Source: Gammaproteobacteria bacterium Ga0077536
GTDB lineage: Bacteria > Pseudomonadota > Gammaproteobacteria > Ga0077536
Reading direction: 5' to 3'
Assembly: GCA_001464935.1 (NCBI GenBank)
Contig: LNEL01000043.1
Coordinates: 1 to 64,000 of the forward strand
DNA: 64,000 bases
Part shown: positions 31,996 to 38,942 of the stretch, in pieces
How the letters are laid out: each line of letters starts with the position of its first letter
Numbering within the stretch: the first letter of the stretch is position 1
The notes under the pieces: model-generated
The model's database searches: none
What the model was told of the DNA's origin: nothing
The model's input: only the letters and a program-made list of their open reading frames with translations
Made by a program: the position numbers and the translations under genes

Positions 31996-33036
31996 ATGCA
32001 TTCGAACAGGACGATGCGGCGCCGTCTGGCAGTCGCGACAGGAGTGGCGCTGATCGCCGCGGCCGGTAGCGCCAGCGCGGACCTGGTCTACGGCACGCTC
32101 AGCAACTTCGACGTCTACAACGACACCGGCGAGCGGACCTACGGATTCGAAATCGAATTCGACGATCTCTCGATCGACAGGATCAGCTACAGCTGGGTGT
32201 CACCCCACTACGGCAATGCCCAGAAGATTCAGCAGGGCACGACCGCCAAACTGCGCTACGAAGCGACCTTCGCCGGCGGCAACTGGTCCGCATTCACTGA
32301 AGTGCATCCCCCGGGCGGCCAGGTCGCGACCGATGGCCATTCGTGCGTGTTCGCAGTCGGCTGCGAGCACTTCGGCGCCGGACTGTACGGCTCGCCGTCC
32401 GCCACGCGTTACCGCTGGCTGATCGAAGACAAGGTCAATCCTGGCACGCTCGCCAATGGTCCCCTCGTGAGCCTGATGGCCCCGATCTACGTCGTCAATC
32501 CGCCGCAGAACGTGGGCGGACAGGTAGAAGTCCAGGCCGAATTCGAAGCGCCCGAATTCGAGCAGGAGTTCGAAGAGGAAAAGCAGTATCCGGATGCGGT
32601 CTGGGCCCGCATCACGAAGTACGAACTGCAGGATGGCGTCGCGCTCGAGGACCTGATGTCGGACAACGCGGACCTCTTCAACAATCCCGAGATCGTCGCC
32701 GAAGAAGAGTTCGAATGGGAACTGATCGAGAAGGGCGGCAATCCGCTCAGCAAGCTCGACAAGCCCAAGGACGACGTCAAGCAGATCGTACGCCGCATCG
32801 AGACCTATCGATTCATAGGCCCGGTCACCGACGAGAACGAGCCCGACTGCGACGCCATCGATTGTGACAATCCGATCGAGGGCGTGACCCTCGGCGAACT
32901 GATCGGCGCCAACATGGTCGCGCAGAATCTTTTTGCGGAGGAGTTCAACCCGGCCCCCGTGCCGGTGCCGCCCGCGGTGTGGCTGTTCGGTTCGGCACTC
33001 ACCGCGCTCGGCGTGCTGAAGCGACGCAAGGCCTGA
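31996..33036 (+). CDS. Exported acidic protein with C-terminal PEP-type sorting signal
   Basis: A 346-residue protein with a signal peptide (RRLAVATGVALIAAAGSASA) and a C-terminal sorting signal PVPVPPAVWLFGSALTALG plus the basic tail VLKRRKA, as in exosortase substrates. The mature region has a beta-rich N-terminal part starting DLVYGTLSNFDVYNDTGERT with a close Cys pair (CVFAVGC). It also has a very acidic central stretch (FEAPEFEQEFEEEKQYPD) and the Cys pair CDAIDC near the end. No enzyme motif is seen. The frame is open further upstream, but the start at 31996 has GGGGGAAG ahead of it and a proper signal peptide. It shares its tail type with the protein at 25670-26425. Confidence 0.78.
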   Translation: MHSNRTMRRRLAVATGVALIAAAGSASADLVYGTLSNFDVYNDTGERTYGFEIEFDDLSIDRISYSWVSPHYGNAQKIQQGTTAKLRYEATFAGGNWSAFTEVHPPGGQVATDGHSCVFAVGCEHFGAGLYGSPSATRYRWLIEDKVNPGTLANGPLVSLMAPIYVVNPPQNVGGQVEVQAEFEAPEFEQEFEEEKQYPDAVWARITKYELQDGVALEDLMSDNADLFNNPEIVAEEEFEWELIEKGGNPLSKLDKPKDDVKQIVRRIETYRFIGPVTDENEPDCDAIDCDNPIEGVTLGELIGANMVAQNLFAEEFNPAPVPVPPAVWLFGSALTALGVLKRRKA

Positions 33037-33436
33037 TCGACAAACGCCAGCTCGTCAATGAAGAGACCTTGCTGGAGGGCGGGGTCTCCTCAGGCGCATG
33101 GATGCGCCTACCTATTGCGGTGAATCCGCTGTCCGACTCCTGCGCCCCGACGCGTTGCCAGGGCTTGGGCCTGCCACGCGTCGCTGGATCGCGACGCCTT
33201 TAGGGCACACGGAAGTGCCGCACTTTTATCGCCCCGCAGCGCACGCGCATTCCCGCTTGTACTGGACTCTGCCCGCGCCGACACTGTTCGCCTGCTTTTC
33301 GACATCGATGAGGCGCATCGCCGATGAGTCCTGACCGCAGCAACCAGGTCGCGCGCAAGCCGGGGTTGCCGACCCTGGGCCGGTTCGAGGGTCCGCGATA
33401 CCTGGCCCGTCCATGGCACGTGGTTGAGCTGAGGCC
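33037..33436. other. 400-base intergenic region with two hairpins, no convincing gene
   Basis: Just after the sorted-protein gene there is a weak hairpin GAGACC...GGTCTC (33063-33088), then AGGCGCA-TGGA-TGCGCCT (33092-33109). Neither is followed by a T-run, but together they may mark the transcript end. The remainder contains short frames on both strands without ribosome binding sites or recognisable products. I see no RNA gene or mobile element. Confidence 0.5.
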
Positions 33437-34375
33437 ATGAGCGCGCCCGATGCGACGAACACCGCTTACGCCGCCCTCACGGCGCGCAATCGCGCGACGC
33501 TCGTGCAGATGTACGCGCCCGGTGCCTACGGCCGGCAGTGTGTGCAGACCATTGCCGACGGCGCGCGCATCCGGCTCATCGGCAGTTCGCTCTGGTCGGG
33601 CTCGTTCCGCAACCGCTTCGAGTGGGGCAGTGCGGTGTTCTTCGCGCTGCCACGCGAACTCGACGGCGATCTCGCGCTGACGCCACTGCAGATCCTCGTC
33701 GACGGTGATTATGCGAGTGTCTGCGCACAGGGGCGCTCGGTGCTGAAGAACGGCCGGCGTTACGACAACGACTATTGTCTGTGCTATCGATTCGCGGCCG
33801 GCACCATCGTCGAGCTGAACGAATTTCTCGACACGGCCTGCGTCACGGCGGCCTTCGGGCCGCGCGGCGCACGCGAGATGCTGCCGCGACGACCGGGCAC
33901 GATGGAGCGTCAGCCGTCGGTGCGGCCGGCCAGCTATCGCAGCAGTGAACTGCACAACGCGGATCCACTGGCCGTGGCGAACCGCGAACGGGTATGGCAT
34001 CTGTTCGACGGAGCCGCGGGTGAGTTCGCGACGCGTTTCACCGCACTGCTGGCAGACGACGTCGTGTGTCGCGTAGCGGGCAGGACCCGCATCTCCGGCA
34101 CGCATCACGGGCGCGAGCGCGTGCGGGCCTGTGTGTTCGACGCGCTGCACGCCGCCCTCGACGGCCCACTCGAACTCGTGCCCGATCACGTCGGCGTCGA
34201 CGGCGACTGGGCCTGGTTCATTGCGCGGGGACTGGCACGCACGCGCAGCGGAGAGCGCTACGATGACGACTACTGCTGCTGGCTGCGCTTCGCCGACGGC
34301 CGGGTCGGCGAAGTCTGCGTGTATTGCGACACCGAACTGCTGAACCGCGTGCTCGACGGCGCAGCCGGGCGCTGA
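33437..34375 (+). CDS. Tandem NTF2/SnoaL-like domain protein
   Basis: A 312-residue protein made of two related NTF2-like (SnoaL) cone-fold domains. The ends of the two halves can be aligned: GRRYDNDYCLCYRFAAGTIVE with LNEFLDTA in domain 1, and GERYDDDYCCWLRFADGRVG with EVCVYCDTE in domain 2. This shows internal duplication. Domain 1 has a reduced N-terminal helix. Such domains serve as isomerases, cyclases, hydratases or simply binding proteins; the conserved Asp/Tyr residues do not allow a choice. There is no signal peptide. It is convergent with the aminotransferase, with two bases between stops. Confidence 0.72.
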   Translation: MSAPDATNTAYAALTARNRATLVQMYAPGAYGRQCVQTIADGARIRLIGSSLWSGSFRNRFEWGSAVFFALPRELDGDLALTPLQILVDGDYASVCAQGRSVLKNGRRYDNDYCLCYRFAAGTIVELNEFLDTACVTAAFGPRGAREMLPRRPGTMERQPSVRPASYRSSELHNADPLAVANRERVWHLFDGAAGEFATRFTALLADDVVCRVAGRTRISGTHHGRERVRACVFDALHAALDGPLELVPDHVGVDGDWAWFIARGLARTRSGERYDDDYCCWLRFADGRVGEVCVYCDTELLNRVLDGAAGR

Positions 34376-34377
34376 GT

Positions 34378-35526
34378 TCAGCCCGCCTCGCGTACCACGG
34401 CCGCGAGCGCCGCGAGGCCGCGTGCGGCCGCTTCAGGGGCAGCGTGGCTGAAGTTCAGCCGCAGGCAGCCACGACCGCCGTGTTCGCTTGCAAAGAACGG
34501 TTCACCCGGCATGAAGGCGACCTGCCGCTCGAGCGCGCGCGGGAGCAGCGCACGCGTGTCCAGGGACGCGCGTTCATGCCGCAACTGCAGCCAGAAGAAC
34601 AGGCCGCCGGCGGGAAGACGCCAGTCGGCGAGATCGCCGAAATGCTGGTCCAGCAGCGCGGCAAAGCCGTCCCGCCGCTCGCGATAGAACGCGTTGAGCC
34701 GCGCACTGCGCACCGCGCGCGCAGGGTCATCGAGGGCTTGCAGCACCAGCGCCTGGCTCAGGCGGTTGCTGTGCAGATCGGCCGCCTGCTTCAGGTGCGT
34801 CAGCAGCGGCAGCAGATCGGGAGAGCAGGCGAGATAGCCGAGGCGCAGACCCGGCGCGAGGGACTTCGAGAACGAACCCTGGTAGATCCACGAGCCCTGC
34901 GCGATGTTCGCGCAGAGCGGGCGGCGGGCACAGGCTTCATAGCAGAGATCGCGATACGGATCGTCTTCGAAGAGCACGATGCCGTGACGCTCGCAGGTGG
35001 CGGCGAGTGCGGCACGCTCATCCGCCGTGTAGCAATAACCCGTCGGGTTCTGAAACGTGGGGTTCACGTACGCGACCGTCGGCCGCGCGCCGACGAGCGA
35101 CGTGTGGTCCTGCGCGCTGAACTCGACGAAGCGGGCGCCGAAGAAGCGGAACACCTGCAGCGCGGCGAGGTAGGTGGGCGTCTCGACCGCGACGGGCGTG
35201 CCCGGGTCGACGAACAGCTTGGCGACCAGATCGATGCCCTGCTGCGAGCCGGACAGGATCAGCACCTGGGTCGGCGGCACCGGGAGATCGCGCTCGGCGA
35301 GGTCGGCGGCCACGCGCTCGCGCAGCGCCCAGTCCCCTTCGCTCGCCCCGTACTGTGCGGCCTCGCGCGGCACCGCGGCGAGACTGAAGTCGGGAAACGT
35401 TTCCGCCGCCGGCAATCCGCCGGCGAAGGACACCATGCCCGGCCGGGACACGACGGCCAGGATGTCGCGGATCGGGGACGCGTGAAGGTCGGCGGCGCGG
35501 CGAGACAGACGGAGGCTTGATGTCAT
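34378..35526 (-). CDS. PLP-dependent aminotransferase, class I/II (aminoadipate/MocR-catalytic type)
   Basis: A 382-residue fold-type I aminotransferase. Characteristic stretches are MVSFAGGLPAAETFP, ILSGSQQGIDLVAKLF, the substrate loop NPTFQNPTGYCY, the Asp contacting the cofactor in LFEDDPYRDL, and the PLP lysine in GSFSKSLAPGLRLGY. It resembles 2-aminoadipate aminotransferase (LysN-like) and the catalytic part of MocR regulators, but has no DNA-binding domain. The amino donor and acceptor are not predictable. It is divergent from the marR gene with 60 bases between starts. A 21-bp operator-like repeat lies nine bases ahead of its start codon, so repression by that MarR protein is likely. 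Confidence 0.9.
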   Translation of the reverse strand: MTSSLRLSRRAADLHASPIRDILAVVSRPGMVSFAGGLPAAETFPDFSLAAVPREAAQYGASEGDWALRERVAADLAERDLPVPPTQVLILSGSQQGIDLVAKLFVDPGTPVAVETPTYLAALQVFRFFGARFVEFSAQDHTSLVGARPTVAYVNPTFQNPTGYCYTADERAALAATCERHGIVLFEDDPYRDLCYEACARRPLCANIAQGSWIYQGSFSKSLAPGLRLGYLACSPDLLPLLTHLKQAADLHSNRLSQALVLQALDDPARAVRSARLNAFYRERRDGFAALLDQHFGDLADWRLPAGGLFFWLQLRHERASLDTRALLPRALERQVAFMPGEPFFASEHGGRGCLRLNFSHAAPEAAARGLAALAAVVREAG

Positions 35527-35534
35527 GGCAATAA

Positions 35535-35555
35535 GTCAATAATACTGACCTAAAT
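35535..35555. promoter_or_regulatory. Operator-like repeat 1 between aminotransferase and marR genes
   Basis: The sequence begins GTCAATAATACTGACC and continues TAAAT. It contains the imperfect dyad GTCAA-N5-CTGAC. It matches the second site at 35581-35601 at 17 of 21 positions. It sits just upstream of the aminotransferase start codon, where a repressor would block transcription. Confidence 0.65.
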
Positions 35556-35580
35556 ACCCTAGCCTAACCGGTACTGGAGA

Positions 35581-35601
35581 GTCAATATGGTTGACCTAAA
35601 T
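35581..35601. promoter_or_regulatory. Operator-like repeat 2 overlapping the marR start codon
   Basis: GTCAA-TATGG-TTGAC is a perfect 5-bp inverted repeat with 5-base spacing, followed by CTAAAT. The ATG of the MarR-type gene (35587) lies inside it. It is a direct repeat of the site at 35535-35555, 46 bases away. This fits MarR autorepression together with control of the divergent aminotransferase. Confidence 0.65.
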
Positions 35602-36120
35602 GAAGAGGCCGGGCTGCGTGCCGCCATCGAGACCTTTTATTTCGCCTACCGCGAATTCACCGGCGGGCCCGATCGCATCCTCGCCCAGCGCGGTCTGGGC
35701 CGTGTCCATCACCGGATCCTCTATTTCGTCGGGCAGCAGCCCGACCTGTCGGTCAAGTCGCTGCTGCAGGTGCTCGCGATCACCAAGCAGGCGCTGCACG
35801 CGCCGCTGCGTCAGTTGATCGAAATGGGGCTGGTGCTCAGCGCCGGCGACAGCGCCGACGGCCGCGTGCGACGTCTGCGGCTGAGCGGGGAGGGCGTCCG
35901 TCTCGAAGCGCGGCTGACGGCCACGCAGATGAAACTGCTGGCCGGGGCCTTCGCGCACGCCGGCAGTGGCAGCGCGGCCGCGTGGCACAAGGTGATGAAG
36001 GCGGTCGGCGCCGGCGCCATCAGCGCCGGGCCGGGGGACGACGCGCTCAGCGCAGAGAGTCGTTCAGCTTCGCCAGCTGCGCGGCGCCGGGACAGAGCGC
36101 CTGCTCGTCGAGCCGGTTGA
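35587..36120 (+). CDS. MarR family transcriptional regulator
   Basis: A 177-residue winged helix-turn-helix regulator. The core runs from about residue 15 to 130: FYFAYREFTGGPDRILAQRGLGR, then VHHRILYFVGQQPDLSVKSLLQVLAITKQALHAPLRQLIEMGLV (helices 3-5), and the wing SAGDSADGRVRRLRLSGEGV. It should bind as a dimer to the paired GTCAA-N5-(C/T)TGAC sites that flank its own start. The last 25 residues are Arg/Ser/Ala-rich and overlap the 3' end of the convergent oxidoreductase beta-subunit gene by 74 bases. The natural C-terminus may therefore be recent. Confidence 0.87.
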   Translation: MVDLNEEAGLRAAIETFYFAYREFTGGPDRILAQRGLGRVHHRILYFVGQQPDLSVKSLLQVLAITKQALHAPLRQLIEMGLVLSAGDSADGRVRRLRLSGEGVRLEARLTATQMKLLAGAFAHAGSGSAAAWHKVMKAVGAGAISAGPGDDALSAESRSASPAARRRDRAPARRAG

Positions 36121-37102
36121 ACGGCTGCGCGACGGTATTGAGGTTCGCGTGCATGTCGTTCGAGTCCGGATCGTAATACAGCAGACCGGTGACCACTTCG
36201 CCGCGCGCCTGGTGCTGCTGGATGTGGTTCATCGCGGCCACCTTGTCGGTCGGATCGTATTCCGGATGGACCTTGCGCAGCCGCAGCCAGGTGCCGTCGT
36301 GCTGCTGGATGTCGACGGTCGCGCCGGGTTTGTAGTCGGCGGTGATTTCGCGCCGGCTCTGGATGAAGTCGATGCGGTTCACGGCCTCGTTGTGCTCGCG
36401 CACGTAATCGTAGCTCTTGGTGCTGCCGGCGTGATTGTTGAACGCCACGCACGGGCTCACGATGTCGATGAACGCGGCGCCGCGGTGGCCGATCGCCGCC
36501 TTGATCAGCGGCACCAGCTGCTCCTTGTCGCCGGAGAAGCTGCGGCCGACAAAGGTCGCGCCCATGATCAGCGCGAGCGATACGGTGTCGATAGGCGCGT
36601 CGCTGTTCGCGACGCCTTTCTTCGACGCCGAACCCTTGTCGGCGGTCGCCGAGAACTGGCCCTTGGTCAGACCGTAGACCCCGTTGTTCTCGAGCAGATA
36701 GACCATGTTCACGCCGCGACGCATCGCATGCGCGAACTGGCCGAGCCCGATCGACGCCGAGTCGCCGTCGCCGGACACGCCGAGATAGAGCAGGTCCCGA
36801 TTCGCGAGATTCGCGCCCGTGAGTACCGATGGCATGCGGCCGTGCACGGTATTGAAACCGTGCGAGTTGCCGAGGAAGTAGTCCGGGGTCTTCGACGAGC
36901 AGCCGATGCCCGACAGCTTCGCCACGCGATGCGGCTCGATGTTCATTTCCCAGCACGCCTGGATGACCGCCGATGAAATCGAATCGTGGCCACAGCCGGC
37001 GCAGAGCGTCGAAATCTTGCCTTCGTAGTCGCGCCGTGTGAAGCCGACCTTGTTGGGCTGGAGGGCCGGGTGGTGGAGTTTCGGTTTGGCGATATAGGTC
37101 AT
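36047..37102 (-). CDS. korB: 2-oxoacid:ferredoxin oxidoreductase, beta (TPP-binding) subunit
   Basis: A 351-residue thiamine-diphosphate subunit of a KorAB-type oxidoreductase, which decarboxylates a 2-oxoacid (2-oxoglutarate or similar) to its CoA ester and reduces ferredoxin. The TPP motif is GDGDSASIGLGQ...LENNGVYGLTKGQ. Candidate [4Fe-4S] ligands are the Cys residues in LCAGCGHD, GIGCSSKT and SPCVAF. It starts one base after the alpha-subunit stop and is last in the operon. Whether the substrate is 2-oxoglutarate, pyruvate or a branched acid cannot be decided by eye; the symbol reflects overall resemblance to Kor. Confidence 0.87.
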   Translation of the reverse strand: MTYIAKPKLHHPALQPNKVGFTRRDYEGKISTLCAGCGHDSISSAVIQACWEMNIEPHRVAKLSGIGCSSKTPDYFLGNSHGFNTVHGRMPSVLTGANLANRDLLYLGVSGDGDSASIGLGQFAHAMRRGVNMVYLLENNGVYGLTKGQFSATADKGSASKKGVANSDAPIDTVSLALIMGATFVGRSFSGDKEQLVPLIKAAIGHRGAAFIDIVSPCVAFNNHAGSTKSYDYVREHNEAVNRIDFIQSRREITADYKPGATVDIQQHDGTWLRLRKVHPEYDPTDKVAAMNHIQQHQARGEVVTGLLYYDPDSNDMHANLNTVAQPFNRLDEQALCPGAAQLAKLNDSLR

Positions 37103-37103
37103 C

Positions 37104-38942
37104 TCAGGCCACCTTGTCCTGACGCAGCGTCTGCGCGTTCAGCGCCTGCATCAGCTCCTCGATTTCGCGCGTGATGAACCGGGCGGTGATCGGCGTGCCG
37201 TCGAAATGCAACAGCGGGATGACGCGCGCCGGATCGATGCCCAGTTCGTTGACGATCAGCGTACGCAGCTGGGCGTCGCGGTTCTGCTCGACGACGAACA
37301 CATGCTCGTGATTCAGGATGAAATCCGACACGGCGTCGCTGAACGGGAACGCGCGGATGCGCAGCGTGTCGACGTGGTGGCCATTCGCCTCGAACGAGGC
37401 GAAGGCTTCACTCATCGCCGGGCTCGTCGAGCCGTAGTAGATCACGCCGAAACGCGTGGTCTTCGAGGCTTCCTGCAGCACGGGCTGCGGCACCAGGTTC
37501 TTCGCCGTCTCGAACTTGCGCAGCAGGCGCTGCACGTTGTAGATGTAATCCGGCCCCTGCTCGGAGTAGGTGGCGTAGGCGTTCTTGGTCGTGCCGCGGG
37601 TGAAATAGCTGCCCTTGTCCGGGTGGGAGCCCGGGTAGGTGCGAAACGGGATGCCATCGCCGTCGACGTCGAGATAGCGGCCGAACTCGCGGCCCTCGTC
37701 GAGCATCTCGGCGGTCATCACCTTGCCGCGGTCGTAGCGGCGGCTGTCGTCCCACTGGAACGGTGCGGTCAGACGCTGGTTCATGCCGATGTCGAGATCG
37801 GTCATCACGAACACCGGTGTCTGCAGGCGGTCCGCGAGGTCGAGCGCGACCGCGCCGTGCTCGAAGCACTCGTGCGGGTCTTCCGGAAACAGCAGCACGT
37901 GCTTGGTGTCGCCGTGCGAGGCATAGGCGCACGCGAGCACGTCCGCCTGCTGCGTGCGGGTCGGCATGCCGGTCGACGGGCCGCCGCGCTGCACGTTGAT
38001 GATCGTCATCGGGATTTCGGCGAAGTAGGCCAGACCGATGAACTCGGTCATCAGCGACACGCCGGGGCCCGAGGTCGCGGTGAAGGCGCGTGCGCCGTTC
38101 CAGCCGGCCCCGATCACCATGCCGATCGAGGCGAGTTCGTCTTCGGCCTGCACGATGGCATAGCGGTTCTGCTTGGTGTCCGGGTCGACCCGGAACTTCG
38201 CGCAGTAGCGCTGGAAGGCCTCGGCGACCGACGAGGAAGGCGTGATCGGATACCACGCGCAGACCGTCGCCCCGCCGTAGACGCAACCGAGCGCCGCGGC
38301 GCTGTTACCGTCGATGAAGATGCGGTCGCCGACGTTGTCGGCGCGCTGCACGCGCAGGCCTATCGGCTGGAGGTTGTCGGTCGCGTAATCGCGGCCGAGC
38401 TTGAGCGCGTTCAGGTTCGGCGCGAGCAGCTTCTCCTTGCCCTTGTACTGTTCCGCGATGAGCTGGGCGATCGCTTCCGGATCCATGTCGAGCAGCACCG
38501 ACAGCGCGCCGATGTAGATGATGTTCTTGAACAGCTGACGCTGGCGTGGCTCGCTGTAGGTCGCATTGCAGAGCTGGGTCAGCGGCATGCCGATGACATT
38601 GATGTCATCGCGGAACTTCGATGCCGGCAACGGCTTCGAGTTGTCGTAGAACAGGTAGCCGCCCGGTTCGATTTCGCGGACGTCGGCGTCCCAGGTCTGC
38701 GGGTTCATCGCGACCATCATGTCGACGCCGCCGCGGCGGCCGAGCCAGCCGTGCTCGTTGACGCGCACTTCGTACCAGGTCGGCAGGCCCTGGATGTTCG
38801 ACGGGAAGATATTGCGCGGGCTGACCGGCACGCCCATGCGCAGGATGGCCTTCGCGAACAGCTCGTTCGCCGAAGCCGAACCCGAGCCGTTGATGTTCGC
38901 GAACTTGATGACGAAATCGTTCGTCGCGCTCAACTGCTTCAC
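37104..38942 (-). CDS. korA: 2-oxoacid:ferredoxin oxidoreductase, fused gamma-alpha subunit
   Basis: A 612-residue subunit in which the gamma domain (residues about 1-180, starting KQLSATNDFVIKFANINGSG) is fused ahead of the alpha domain (PITPSSSVAEAFQRYCAKF, VQAEDELASIGMVIGAGWNG, TATSGPGVSLMTEFIGLA, QRGGPSTGMPTRTQQAD). This is the layout of KorA-type enzymes. The start is a GTG overlapping the stop of the upstream gene (GTGA); a longer open frame further upstream only copies the preceding gene in another phase. Cytoplasmic, oxygen-sensitive chemistry with low-potential electrons is expected. With the beta subunit and the NADPH/Fe-S protein it makes a three-gene operon. Confidence 0.9.
   Translation of the reverse strand: MKQLSATNDFVIKFANINGSGSASANELFAKAILRMGVPVSPRNIFPSNIQGLPTWYEVRVNEHGWLGRRGGVDMMVAMNPQTWDADVREIEPGGYLFYDNSKPLPASKFRDDINVIGMPLTQLCNATYSEPRQRQLFKNIIYIGALSVLLDMDPEAIAQLIAEQYKGKEKLLAPNLNALKLGRDYATDNLQPIGLRVQRADNVGDRIFIDGNSAAALGCVYGGATVCAWYPITPSSSVAEAFQRYCAKFRVDPDTKQNRYAIVQAEDELASIGMVIGAGWNGARAFTATSGPGVSLMTEFIGLAYFAEIPMTIINVQRGGPSTGMPTRTQQADVLACAYASHGDTKHVLLFPEDPHECFEHGAVALDLADRLQTPVFVMTDLDIGMNQRLTAPFQWDDSRRYDRGKVMTAEMLDEGREFGRYLDVDGDGIPFRTYPGSHPDKGSYFTRGTTKNAYATYSEQGPDYIYNVQRLLRKFETAKNLVPQPVLQEASKTTRFGVIYYGSTSPAMSEAFASFEANGHHVDTLRIRAFPFSDAVSDFILNHEHVFVVEQNRDAQLRTLIVNELGIDPARVIPLLHFDGTPITARFITREIEELMQALNAQTLRQDKVA

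Noticed and set aside
33098..33334. Possible 78-residue gene between the sorted protein and the NTF2-like protein
   Set aside because: There is no ribosome binding site or domain, and a competing frame of similar length exists on the other strand.
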